From Earliella scabrosa (taxonomy: Eukaryota; Basidiomycota; Agaricomycetes; Polyporales; Polyporaceae): a stretch of DNA of 64,000 bases. The notes under the pieces were generated by a model. That model was given only the letters and a program-made list of their open reading frames with translations. It made no database searches and was not told where the DNA came from. Below, piece after piece: positions 23,193 to 34,238 of this stretch (position 1 is the first letter of the stretch; the number at the start of each line of letters is the position of its first letter). Position numbers and translations under genes: made by a program. The stretch is taken from assembly GCA_022605405.1 (NCBI GenBank), contig JABYQQ010000021.1, forward strand, positions 682,001 through 746,000. The letters run 5' to 3'.

Positions 23193-26056
23193 TCATCCGT
23201 CGACAGAACCCGCGTCGTCCATCTCGTCCACCCCTTCCTCGCGCGCCGCCTCCCGCGCATCGTCGCTGCTCGGCACGTCGTGGTGGTCCCAATAGTCCTT
23301 CCCATACGAAAGTAGCAGCTCCGCACCCGCCTGCACCTTATCCGCTAACCAGGGACTCCGGGGTCAGCTCCGAGCGCGACACCGGAAGAGTGAATAGTGG
23401 ACACTCACTGGTATAGAAATAGATCCGCTCGTCCCCATCCACGAAAGTCGCTGCGAGGCAGACACGGTCAGGGCATGGCGTATGCAAAGAGGAAGGGGAA
23501 CAAGGGGGACTCACGCTCAGCAGAGACGTTGAGCTTGTCCTGGTCGAGCGAGTCGTTCAGGCAGCGCACGGGGTTGCCGACCGTGGCGGCGTCGAGGACG
23601 ACGCGGGTGCTCGAGAGCGTGAAGAGATAGTTGAGCTTCCGGTGCCGGTTCACCTTGCGCTGCGTCTTGTCGATCCTGCAGATCAATCGCGCTCGCAGTC
23701 AGGAAGGACTCGGATCCGAGCTGGCGGGAGGGATCGGGTAGTGGCGAGTGGCGAGGACGTACCGCTCCCAGCCTTGCGCGGCGGAGATCATGGGAAGCAT
23801 CTCTGCGACGTACTCTGTGCGGATGGCGCGGCGCAGTTAGATTAGGAGGACGAGGAGGAGATGTAAGGGGGGATGACTTGCCTCCGAGGAAAGCGTGGCG
23901 AGGGAGAGATTGTGTGGGTTTCGTGAACGTGCCGAGACCGAACGAGCCTGCTTTGACGACCAGGTTCTGCATCCGCGTTGCGTAGCACGAGAGATGAGGG
24001 TGTGTGGTACCCCGCACAGAGGATCGAGAGCGCGTCGACGTACCGGGACCTTGTTCCTCTGGATCTGCATGTTGATGCAGGCGTGCTTCGTCGGCCCGTT
24101 CTTCTCTGCAGCGGAGGGTCCGTCAGCGGTCTCATGCTCCGGGACGACGAAGTGCGCATACGGTGTCTGCACACGACCACGGGTCGTCAGCTCCGCGCGC
24201 GCGAACCTTACAGGGACGGACGTACTTGTGGGCCCTGCCTTTGCACAGCTCGGGGCTGCACTCCCAGCCCTCCAGGTAGCAGGGACACCTGCTGTCTTGT
24301 TGCTCGCCGCCATCATCGCCCTGACCCTTGGTCTTCTTCTCTTCCACTTCGCACTTGCCGTCTGGGCATTTGCAGCCTCCTCTGCGCGGGCCTGAACGCT
24401 GTAGTCTGAGAAGGTGCGTGTCGTTAGATTGCATGTCGTACTCACATTGGGGCCTGCACCTGCACCTTCGGGTGCATCGTCTGCCCATTTGGACGCATGG
24501 ACAGTCATAGGAAGCGTCACAGGAGCCTTCGTGACTGCAGAAGTCCACACTGGACGGCGAGCGGGAGGTCACTTGGGTAACGGCGTGTAAACTGAGGGTA
24601 GTGACGTACATGTCATTCGGATGTGCTTGGAAGTCGTAGTTGTCTTCCGGTATAAAAGAGGTATACACGTCGCGGTCGGGAAGCAGGAGCCCCCGATGAA
24701 GAAAAACCTACAGGGCGGGATGTTTAATGCCGCATGTCAAATGAGATGCAATACACTGCGTACGTCATAGCAGTCGACGTCGAGGAGGCTCGCGAGCTTG
24801 CATATAGGCTGATCGGGAAACAGCTTCAGTATGTCGCATATGTCCTGGTTGAAAGTGATCAGATCGCTGTCCTGTACAGCGTGCGATGTGTCAGCGAGAT
24901 TCAAACTGCCAAAAGTACGCGAGCTGCCTGCGAAGACTCACCAGAGACTCCTGCGAGAGCACACGGAAACATTTCTCGCCGCACGGTTTCTTCGCTTGGA
25001 AGAAGATTTCTGCATTCTCTTTCGAGTGTCTTACATGCGATATTGGAGGCTTTCGGCCACCTGCAGGATGACTATGACCATGATGAGAGGCGGTGCAAGG
25101 AGTATACTCACTATGTAATGTACAGAGAGCCTGCACGCAGTTGATACTCGAGCAAAACAGAGAGTCCATCCTACTAACGGACCTCCACAGACTATGCGTT
25201 GGCCGGTGTGCACTCTCCAGAGCCACAAGCTGATCGGATGGATTCACATTGCCCCAATTGAATAGGTCACTAGTGTAGTACATGAGATCTGTAGGATGAG
25301 GATGTACGGATTATTATAGGGAAACGTACCGACGGCGTAAATCTGACAGCAATCCACCATCTGCAGTAACACGCGGGAAGTACTTCACTTGGTGCCTGTC
25401 CATCTCGTTCAGCTCTATCCCAGCGTTGTGGGCGGACCATGCGGCGTCGAGAGCTATGACCTTGACTACACAACGGACGGATGTAGCAGACGACCGCAAT
25501 GTGTGGAAAGGGACTCACAGTCAACGTCGTACCAGTCAGACTGCCACGCTAGCTCATCATGCAAGGTCGAGAAGAGCCGAGGATGGAAGCCATGTTCGTC
25601 AGCGTACGGTATGAATTTCAAGTGATTGGGGTCGTCAGTGTTCAGGATATTGTGTGTCGCTGGAGTGCATGCTTCGTACTTTGGGTATGCGAAGGTAGAT
25701 ATAGGAAAAGAGGGAAGCTTGACCTGTCTCCCGGGTACGGACAAGGGAGGGTTGTCGTCATCCGACCAGACTGTGAATGTAACACTGGAGCTAGCCTGGA
25801 TGGCATCGTCTCGCGTCTGTTCAACCTCAGGGATGTGGACAGAAGGGTGTGGCAGAGACGGTTTTTCTAAGCTTCGCAGAGTTTGCTCACAATATCCCGG
25901 CTCCCAGGAGTAGTACTTCTGCCAGGAAGTGCGGTATGCTTCCTGCAGCTTGATGGGGACGCGGCGGAGTGCGCGTATGCTGCGAGCGTAACGGGCTCGG
26001 AGGTCATCTTCGAGGTCTTCATCGGAGTGCAGCGTAGACGGAGAGCTGTTATCCAT
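23193..26056 (-). CDS. E(z)/KMT6-like histone methyltransferase (CXC and SET domains), divergent catalytic motif
   Basis: Model: complement(23193-23344, 23409-23450, 23515-23675, 23763-23814, 23882-23966, 24044-24166, 24222-24391, 24446-24549, 24610-24707, 24764-24871, 24942-25269, 25330-25465, 25519-26056), 698 residues. The middle has a pre-CXC element (LFCSSINC...KKPCGEKCF) like EZH2. Residues about 405-495 are a cysteine-rich CXC domain (CPCVQMGRRCTRRCRCRPQC, CKCPDGKC, CPCYLEGWECSPELC). SET follows (QIQRNKVPNLVVKAGSFGLG, FLGEYVAEM, FTLSSTRVVLDAATVGNPVR, GAELLLSYGKDYW). The order matches PRC2 H3K27 methyltransferases. Odd points: where NHS and PNC are expected it reads CLNDSLDQDKLNV (His to Asp near 622), and intron 23815-23881 starts with GC. 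The 24167-24221 donor (GTCCGT) is my least certain junction. Nuclear location is expected. Confidence 0.82.
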
Positions 26057-26317
26057 GCACGGTGTAATCGCGGGAGGAGGTCAGGGTCGCGTTGCAGCAG
26101 CGGGGCTGAACAGGCTCGAACTTGAAGCAGCACACCGTGCGTCGTCGGCGTCGCGGACGGGGACAAGTCCGAGCGCTCTGGCGCTCCCCGCCCTGTGTGA
26201 ACAACTGTCACGCCTTCGTCACTGGGCCTTTCCCCGCGCTCCGAACCCAAGTGGACCGTGTTTGAGCAGCGACGACGACGATCCGGACGACGCCAGGAGG
26301 GCCCCCGAGCAGCGACA
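26057..26317. promoter_or_regulatory. Bidirectional promoter of the E(z)-like gene and ATG18
   Basis: Only 261 bp separate two divergent ATGs (26056 minus, 26318 plus). No TATA is evident; the sequence is GC-rich. A shared promoter is inferred from spacing alone. Confidence 0.6.
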
Positions 26318-28060
26318 ATGGCCGAGCGCGTGAACCCGAACATGCTCTTTGCCAACTTCAACCAGGACTTCACGTGAGTGAGTCCGGCCGCCCTCCAGCC
26401 CGTGCCCTGCTCACGTCCGCAGGTGCATATCCGTCGGCACCAAGAAGGGGTACAGCATCACCAACTGCGAGCCTTTCGGACGGGTCTACACCATGAGTGC
26501 GTCCTTCAGTGTTTTATCCCACTCTCATACTCACCGCGATTCCGTGGTCTCAGACGATGGCGCTCGAGGGATTGTGGAGATGCTCTTCTGTACCTCTCTA
26601 CTCGCATTGGTTGGCGCAGCAGACCATCCACAGTCAAGTCCCCGTAAACTGCAGATTGTCAACACAAAGGTGTGTCTGCGACTCAATCTCTACCCATCAA
26701 CCCCCGCCACGTCGAGCATGCATACCCCGACATCGCGACCGCCTGCCGAACAACGCGCGAATCCGGAGTGAATCTTGCTGGGATACGAGTTCTCTCGGTA
26801 TGTGGATGGTTTCTGACACTGATTGCGCACAGCGACAATCCATGATATGCGAACTCCTCTTCCCGTCCTCCATCCTCGCCGTGAAGCTGAACCGCAAGAC
26901 TCTGGTCATCGTGCTCGAGGTGGAGATCTACATCTACGACATCTCCAACATGAAGCTCTTGCACGTAATCGAGACCCCTCCAAACCCGAATGGTGAGTCC
27001 TCATCCGTATCATGCCCGCGTCCACATGCCCACCCCGCCTAGCCATTGTCGCCCTCTCCCCCTCCGCCGACAACTCCTACCTTGCATATTCCTCTCAGGT
27101 CCCATCCCCTGCGCTCGCGCAGACATCCGCAGCGCAACAGCCAACCGCCCCCTCCTCCGCACCCTCAACGGGCGACGTCCTCCTCTTCTCCACGCGCTCT
27201 CTCACCGTCGCAAACGTCATCCAGGCGCACAAGTCGCCCATCTCCTTCCTCTCCATCAACTCTACCGGCACCATGCTCGCCACCGCGTCCGAGAAGGGCA
27301 CCGTCATCCGCGTATGGAGCATCCCCGGCGCGGAGAAGCTCTACCAGTTCCGCCGCGGCACGCGCGAGGCCCGCATATACTCGATCAACTTCAACATCGT
27401 CTCCACGCTGCTCGTCGTCAGCTCTGCGCACGACACCGTGCACATATTCAAGCTCGGGCAAGGCAGGGGTGCGGGCTCGGCGCAGGGCCCGTCAAGTCCG
27501 TCAGGCTCGATCGACAGCAGGGAGGGCTCGCAGGGGCTGGACGGAGGGTACGACGCGTATGTGGACAAGAAGAAGAGTAGCAGTGTCTCGTGTGTACTTT
27601 CTCCCATCTCTACTGTCGTTCAACGTCTCTTATCCATGCGCTTCGTGTCAGGTCAACACTACGGCGCAAGTCCGCCCACCTGACGAAGAACCTGACGTCC
27701 TCCGTCGGCGGGTACCTCCCAAACACGCTCACGGAGATGTGGGAGCCCTCGCGCGACTTTGCGTTCCTCCGACTGCCCACGAGCGGCGCGAGGTGCATCG
27801 CTGCGCTGAGCGGGTAAGTCGGGAGCGTTGTTGCGTAATTGACGCATAGACTAAGCGGGCTCTCTAGGACGATGCCGCAAGTGATGGTGCTGTCGTCAGA
27901 AGGGTACTTTTACTCTTACAACATCGATCTGGAGAACGGCGGCGAGTGTTCGTTGATGAAGCAGTACAGGTACGTCGGAGCTGACGGTCGTGCCCTTCAT
28001 GTGCACTCACCAGCCTTCCGCTGCAGTCTACTCGACTCGAACGACGAGACGGCGGAATGA
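26318..28060 (+). CDS. ATG18: PROPPIN WD40 protein Atg18 (PI3P/PI(3,5)P2 binding)
   Basis: Model: join(26318-26373, 26423-26496, 26554-26669, 26833-26992, 27043-27589, 27652-27813, 27868-27969, 28027-28060), 416 residues. The start reads [20 protein letters not shown], the conserved first blade of PROPPINs. The lipid-binding FRRGTR motif is at about residues 238-243 (27348-27365), followed by ARIYSINFN. Late blades include [20 protein letters not shown] and [14 protein letters not shown]. Atg18 binds PI3P and PI(3,5)P2 through the two arginines and acts with Atg2 in autophagosome growth and at the vacuole. A Ser/Gly-rich loop (about 265-300) interrupts the propeller, as is common. All introns are GT-AG; intron 26670-26832 (163 bp) is the longest. 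Atg21 or Hsv2 paralogues are less likely given the sequence of the first blade. Confidence 0.93.
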
Positions 28061-28498
28061 GGCAGACAGACCGTCTCCGTTTGACGTGCTCGGTCCTCGC
28101 TATGGTCGCTGGTCAGCTTTCTGGGTCCGGACGGTACGGATTGTGTTGGATTTGTTCACGACTTCTGACGACTGCCGTCTCGCTATTATACATGTAATTC
28201 TAAGTTTGCACAGTCGATCGTTATATGTGAACGGTCATCTTGGCTGATTCCACTGCGTGAGCAGCGTTGCCTCAGTCCTTGGAGGCCGCATCCGGGGTGG
28301 GTGTAGGTTGGTCCCGTGTGAGTCATTGTGTTCTTCCACCGTCGTATTTGCCCCCGGGGAGCTCGCTGACGCTCTCTGTGCTCACAGCTTGCTACTGCAC
28401 GTCATCTCCATTCGTTTCCACTCATCGTACATATTCCTGTCATCCTCTTAACATATACAGTCTTCCAGTCACAGCTTCGAGTCGCCCAGTACTCCCAG
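28061..28498. other. Convergent intergenic region
   Basis: 438 bp between the 3' ends of ATG18 (plus) and the GST gene (minus). T-rich stretches near 28420-28460 could serve 3' end formation for either gene. No gene seen. Confidence 0.45.
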
Positions 28499-29518
28499 TC
28501 ACTGCGGGTTGCGCAAGTTCCCAAGGCGCGCCTTGGACCTCTCCGTGACGTACGCCTGGCCCCCAACGCATCCCGCTCAGCTGCGCAACTCACGAAGACG
28601 ACGACCCCGCAACCACGCGCACTCACCTCGTCAAACGTCGCCTTGAAGCTCTCCCGGTCGAGCACGTCCTTGACGTACTGTCCAAACCGTGCAAACCGGC
28701 CCGTCGCCCCGCTAATCTCCGCCCACACTTTCGCGCCCTCGCCCTCGGGGTACGCGCCGAGGTCGTTGAGGAGCGCGACGCGCGTGCGCGCGAGGAACGG
28801 GCTGATCGCGACGTCCGCGATCGAGTACGGGCCCACCGCGAAGCCGCCCTCGGGGGGCAGGAGCGCCTCGAGGTGCGCGACGGCGGCGTAGAGGTCCTCC
28901 GCGCCCTGGGTAGATTTGCCTTGGAGGAACGCGTGCCAGGCGGGGTTGAGCTTGGTGGAGACGCCGTCGATGAAGAAGCGGGCGCGGGCGCGGAGGATGG
29001 GGTCGGCGGGGAGGAGGTTGGAGGAGGGGAAGAGGTCGGCGATGAGCTCGACGAGGATGAGGGATTCTGCGAGTTTGGTGGATTGCGGGGAGGGCTGGTC
29101 GGGCGGGACGGTGGGGCCGCCGTAGGCGATTGCGGGCACCTGTGAGACCGGTGGTGGGCGAGATGGGGAGGGTGAGGGTGAGGGGGGAGATGGGCGTGTA
29201 TGGGAGTGCTGGGAGTGTGGTGGGTGCGTACCTTGCTTGCGGGGTTCACCTTCGGGGCGTACCATTCGGGCTTGTTCTGCAGGTCGATCTCGTACCTCGT
29301 GAACGGCGCCTTGGCCTCTGCAAGGGCTATCTCGGCCTGGGTCAACGTTTCAATATTCGTTCGCTCGGCGAAACGTGCACGGAATGGAGGACGCTGACCC
29401 TCTGGGCGTACGGGCAGATCTGCGCGGGGTTGGAGTCTCTCAGTTGTCTCTCTATGATGGAAATTAGGTACGTATCGGACTCACTTTGGCAGTGTAGAGG
29501 GTGATTTGCTCTGGCATT
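28499..29518 (-). CDS. Omega-like glutathione S-transferase
   Basis: Model: complement(28499-28555, 28627-29139, 29232-29336, 29399-29419, 29486-29518), 242 residues. The N-terminal thioredoxin fold starts MPEQITLYTAKICPYAQR. CPYAQR at residues 13-18 is the active-site Cys motif of omega-class enzymes, and it is supplied by a 21 nt microexon (29399-29419). The glutathione-site segment NPASKVPAIAYGG follows across the 29140-29231 intron. The C-terminal helical domain includes GPYSIADVAISPFLAR. Omega GSTs reduce or deglutathionylate substrates with the Cys and in wood-decay fungi handle plant-derived or xenobiotic compounds. It is cytosolic as far as the sequence shows, with no signal peptide. 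The Ure2p-like class is less likely because of the Cys. Confidence 0.9.
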
Positions 29519-30167
29519 CTGGACGGGCGACGCAAGAGAGCGAACGTACTGATGATGTGTGATCGACTGCAGTAGTAGTGGTGCGGCCTCCGACTCTGTA
29601 TATTAGCCCGTATTTATAGGCTCGGTATAGAGTTGCGCATGAGAGCCGTCGTAGGTGCCACGCAAGATGATGCCATCCTGGGGCTGATAAAGCACGGTTC
29701 ACATGAGGGCTCCCTGAGAGAGCCCTGTCGACCCCGGTGGGGTTTAGACCTAGCAGAATCAAGGGGGTTAGTAAGCGTGCTCACCAGTTGCGTGCTTGCA
29801 CGAGCATCTGTCGGTTGAAAGCTGGGTCGGGGGGCGACAAACGAGGAAGGTGTAGGACCGGAATAGGCCGAGTCTTTTAGGAGGAAGCATCCTGCGATGC
29901 GGGACGTAGTACAGGAGGTAGTACAGTATGTGTGGCTGGTCGTAAGTGGGGTATGGAACATCGCGAAGGACATGAGGTCATGACTATAGTACGTATATTG
30001 CAGGGCGGGAGGCACAACACAGAGATAGAACGAAACATATAAAACAAGGAGATTGGCTCGGTCGTGCACGGTCGCTATCCAAGACGACCGACACTCGAAT
30101 CTTGAGCCACGTTGAGGACGGCGGGCGACGGCACAAGGCAGGGAGAAGCGGTGACAGACCGGGCTAC
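29519..30167. other. Intergenic, GST promoter side
   Basis: 649 bp between the GST start and the 3' end of the unknown protein gene. A TATA-like run lies at about 29598-29622. No gene is supported. Confidence 0.4.
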
Positions 30168-31749
30168 TCACTCGTCGCCACGGCGGGCAAGGAACACGCC
30201 CATGTCACTGTTCCGCCCCCCGATCCCGCGCAGGCCTACGCTCGGAAAGCCCGTCACAGGCAAATACTCGGCCTTCTTCACTTGATCCTGCTCATCTCCA
30301 CCACCGGCATGCGCGTGCACGTCAACGAGCGCACCCCCTCCGAGGTCGCCCGGGAAGCCCTCAAAATCGTCGCCGGCCCCTGCAGAGGCGGGCGCGATCG
30401 CGGGCATCGACGTATGCGCGGAGGGCGGCGGGGACGTGAGCGAGGAGGACGCGGTCGCGGACTGGGAAGAGGTCGAGTGGGAGAGGGAGAGCGTCATCGG
30501 CTTGGACTTGGACTTACGCCGCTTCTTCTTCTCCGCCGGCGTGCTCTCGGACAGCGGGGACGGCGGCCCCGCGGCGTCCGCACCCGGGGAGAGCGGGGAC
30601 GGGGAGAAGGGCTGGTGCGCGAGGAACTGGTGGTTGTACGGCGCAGCGCCGCTCCCCGCAAGCCCCGTCGACCCTGGAACGAAAGCGTACCCGTTCGAGC
30701 CTGTACCGCGACTGGAGCTCGAGCGAGTGTCAGAGGTGGACGCTGTCATCGCGCCGGACTTGGACTTGGGCTTGCGCGGACGCGAGGTGTACGACTCGCC
30801 GCCAAAGTCCGCGCCGTCTGCTTCCGCCTCGGCTGCCTCGCGCGCAGCCTCGGCGGCATCGGGGTCGAAGTTCTCGACGGGCTGGCCGTGGGCGAACGGC
30901 CCGAACTCTTGTGAGGACGAGATGGACATCGAGCCGGAGCCTGTGCCGGAAGTAAGGCTGGGTGCGAAAGGTGATGGTAGCGGGTGTCCGAACACAGGAC
31001 CGCTTCCCTGTGAACAGAATAGTAAGAATCGTGGAACGGTGCGTGAACTCAGGCAATGTCGATCGCCAGCAAACAGGACTCGGACGCACCTGGAAGCCCT
31101 CAAAGTCCTGCTCGCCGTTCGTCTGGAGGTCCAACGCCCTGGCCATCGCAGCCCGCTTCAGCTCCTTCCTCTCTCGCCGCTTCCTGCGACGCTCCTCCTT
31201 CGCCCGCCGCTCCTCCTCCTCCCTCGCCAGCGCCTCCGCATTCCGCGCCGCACTCAGCTCCTGGATCGCAGCCGCATCGAGCGGGGCCGCGTCCGAGTCC
31301 ATGCTCGAGCTCGAGATCGTCCTTGCGCGCTCTCCGTCCCTCCCTCTCCCGCTCCCGCCCCTCCTAGTCGGCGTCCGTGCGTCCTCGTCGTCGGAATCGG
31401 GGAGCTGGATCGCCGGCGGACGGCCGAAGAGGTCGAAGCCGAACACACGGATGTGCTTGGGGGCGCGGCGGCGCTTCTTGCGGCGCTGGGAACGGTCGCC
31501 CGGGTTCGTGTGGAGCGAGAGCGCGTCGGCGTCGTCTGAGGCGTCCGCGAGGAGGCCCTCGAGCTCGTCTGGGCGCGCGCGGGGCGGGGGGATGGCGTGG
31601 GCGAAGGCGTTGTACCTGTTTGGTTGCGGGGTGGGCTCGTCTGTGTCCGAGGGCACGTCCGAGGTCGAGCTTGGGCCCTTGAGACAGGGGAGACAGGACG
31701 AGAAGGCCGCTTGGAAGGAGTCAGACCAGGAGAAATGGACGTCGGCCAT
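30168..31749 (-). CDS. Conserved-looking low-complexity protein of unknown function
   Basis: Model: complement(30168-31007, 31090-31749), 499 residues, one phase-0 intron (31008-31089). I recognise no domain. The N-terminus (MADVHFSWSDSFQAAFSSCLPCLKG) has a Cys pair that could be lipidated; this is inference. An acidic segment with SDTDEP and PDELEGLLADASDDADALSLH follows, then basic KHIRVFGFDLFGRPPA. About residues 165-215 form a highly charged helix (REEEERRAKEERRRKRRERKE), a likely coiled coil or nuclear targeting segment. The rest is Ser/Pro/Gly-rich with another basic patch (EKKKRRKSKSK) and DDFEGFPGDLGGG. Motifs DFEGFQ and DFEGFP recur near the exon joint and the C-terminus, resembling short linear binding motifs. 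Codon quality supports a real gene. Confidence 0.65.
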
Positions 31750-31971
31750 GGTTGTGAGCGGGGAGGTAGTGCGTGGTTAGAGTCGATGGTTGGGTGAAGC
31801 TGGGGTGGTTGTTCACTGCGCCGCAGTATATATGTCGTACAGACTCGAATGCCAGAGCGCGAATGGGATTAGAGAGGACGTGAGGCGGCGTACGTGGCGG
31901 AGGAGATGAGCGGGGGAGGAAAAGAGCACGGGGAACGAGGCGTGCGGCACAGGGGGCATGAAAGGAATATC

Positions 31972-32553
31972 ACACTTCGTGCACCGGGCGAAAAATAGCG
32001 GGGTGATATGGATGTGATTTACCGGGGCAGTCTTTCCTATCTCGTACAAATCACATTAGTATTCAATAACAGGAAAGTTAGCATTTCTCACCCAAATTAC
32101 AGCCTTTTCATGCCCCGTGAAAGGTATCCTTTCACATGAGCTTTGTCATGTCGGTATAAAAAAACCTTGCCGTCTCTATCTCGTCTTGAGAAGTAGAGGG
32201 GAAAGTTTGCCCTTTTGTTCCCTTTCTGGTGATGCAACGGGATACCTATCCCACCGACATAACGGAATGAGATATTGATCGGATTTGTAAGACATCAACC
32301 TGCCAAATATGGCTATGATGGTATACCCGGAAAGGCAGGAGATAGGCAGCGGAAAAGTTATCCAATATCGGATCAATCTCGATATGGGCTTGGTAAACTT
32401 TACCGCTTGATATCCTCCCCTGAAATGTGTGGGCTCCCCGCTGGATGTTGATGGGACGGTATGTTATAGACGCTACCACTTCTTGCGAGCGCTCACATAG
32501 AAAGCTACAACGAGCGCGACAAGCTGCGCCCTCCCCAAAGCGGCCGCTCATTG
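31972..32553 (+). repeat. Left inverted arm of foldback element 1
   Basis: Inverted partner of 33608-34238. AT-rich outer part, GC-richer inner part. Identity is high but clearly below that of foldback element 2. Confidence 0.85.
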
Positions 32554-32799
32554 CCACACTACAGAAATGGAACAGGAGTAATTAATGGCGCGCCGCGCAA
32601 ACCCCGGATTCTTACTGCACATCCAGCCAGTCGCGTGCAACGGTCTCGACGCATCGCGCATTACCGTGCTCTCGGACTCCCCCTTGCCCCGACGCTCCGC
32701 ACGCGCCACCGCGCTTCCGAACGCCTCCCAACGCATCTCTGAGACTGTATGGTGCGTCGCAGCTCTCCGATCCCCTACGACGCTAACGGACACACCACA

Positions 32800-33290
32800 G
32801 CGCTCCAGACTGCCCGCTTCGAAGTGCCAGACGCTCCGCGGCGCACCACACCGCACTGGGAGGCCTCTCTCCCCGACGCTCCCCGACGAATCGCTCCAGA
32901 CTGCCCGCTTCGAAGTGCCAGACGCTCCGCTGCTCACCACAGTGCTCTCGGGAGCCTCTCTCGTCGACGCTCCTCAACGGATCACAGCGCTCTTCGACGC
33001 TCCCCGACGCTCCCCGACACTCCACGGCGCTCCACGGCGCTCCCGGGCGTTCCTCTCGTCGGTGCTCCCCGCAGCGCTCTTCGACGCTCCGCGACGGACT
33101 AGACCGCTCTCGGAGGCCTCTCTCGTCGACGCTCCTCAACGGATCACAGCGCTCTTCGACGCTCCCCGACGCTCCCCGACGCTCCCCGACGCCCCACGGC
33201 GCTCTCGGGCATTCCTCTCGTCGATGCTCCCCGCAGCGCTCTTCGACGCTCCGCAGCAGATCACAGCGCTCTCGAACACCTCCGCACGCG
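32800..33290. repeat. Tandem-repeated core inside foldback element 1
   Basis: Blocks repeat at about 165 bp: the stretch containing TCGTCGACGCTCCTCAACGG occurs near 32965 and again near 33130. A shorter block with CTGCCCGCTTCGAAGTGCCA occurs twice about 95 bp apart (near 32806 and 32902). Within them GACGCTCC recurs many times. The 165 bp period is a multiple of three, so a plus frame (32585-33472) stays open, but its composition is purely repetitive. Confidence 0.75.
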
Positions 33291-33607
33291 CCCCCGATGG
33301 ACGCGTCTCATTGCTCCCTGACGCCGCCCGACGCTCCCCGACGCTCTACAGCCCTCCTGATTGCGCCCCGACGTGTCATACCGCTCTCAGATCCCCTCCC
33401 GACACGTCCCCGCGCTCTGCGACGCCTCCCGATGCTCCGCGACGCATCACGGCGCTCCCGGACGCACTTTGACACTCCCAAACGTTCATCACAGCGCTCC
33501 GAAGCTCTCAAGTCTCACCGGATATCCTAAAAGACCTCACCGGACCGACGTGCTGCTCAGAGGGACCCCGCTCAGCGACGATAAACTCATGTAGCATTCA
33601 ACACCTG

Positions 33608-34238
33608 CAATGAGCGCGGTTTTTGGGAGGGCGCAGCTTGCCGCGCCCGTCGCAGCTGCCTTCACCGAAGCGACATGCCGCAATGACCGCGTTCCCTGGG
33701 CCGGGAGAGGGCTCAGCCCGTCGTAGCTTTCCATGAGAGCGCTCGCAAGGCAAGAACATAACCGTCCCGCCAACATCCAGCGGGAAGCGCACAGGGATGT
33801 CAAGCGCTAAAGTTTACCAAGCCCATATTGAGATTGATCCGATATTGGATAATTTTTCCGCGGCCTATCTCCTGCCTGTTCGGGTATCCCATCACAGCCA
33901 TATTCGGCAAGATGATATCTGACAAATCTGATAAGTATCTCTTCCAGTTATTTTGGTGGGATGTGTATCTTGTCGCATCACGAGAAAGGGAACAAAAGGG
34001 CAAACTTTCCCCTCCACTTCTCAAGACGAGAAAGAGACGGCAAGGTTTTTTCACACCGACGCGAGAAAGCTCATGTGCAAGGATACCTTTCACGGGGCAC
34101 GAAAGGCCTGTAATTTGGGTGAAAAATGTTAACTTTCCTGTTAGCGAATACTAATGTGATTTGTACGAGATAGGAAAGACTGTCCCGGTAAATCACATCC
34201 ATATCACCATGCTATTTTTTGCCCGGTGCACGAAGTGT
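33608..34238 (-). repeat. Right inverted arm of foldback element 1
   Basis: Inverted partner of 31972-32553; about 50 bp longer because of an inner insertion or partial duplication near 33640-33720. Confidence 0.85.

Larger units (their letters stand above)
31972..34238. mobile_element. Foldback element 1, 2.27 kb with ~0.6 kb inverted arms
   Basis: The left arm (31972-32553) and right arm (33608-34238) are inverted copies over essentially their whole length, with scattered substitutions and indels; both outer ends read ACACTTCGTGCACCGGGC. No clear target site duplication is visible. The interior (32554-33607) is GC-rich and repetitive and encodes no recognisable transposase. Long arms with a repetitive centre define a foldback-type element; the superfamily is not assigned. 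Confidence 0.85.

Noticed and set aside
25170..25270. Two extra small introns in exon 3 of the E(z)-like gene
   Set aside because: GT and AG pairs exist, but the uninterrupted frame reproduces the EZH2-like pre-CXC Cys spacing, so no intron is needed.
1..28060. ATG14 and ATG18 as an autophagy gene cluster
   Set aside because: They lie about 24 kb apart with unrelated genes between them; nothing in the sequence indicates co-regulation.
32585..33472. 295-codon ORF in foldback element 1 as a protein gene
   Set aside because: Its sequence is entirely tandem-repeat derived and has no domain; the open frame follows from a repeat length divisible by three.
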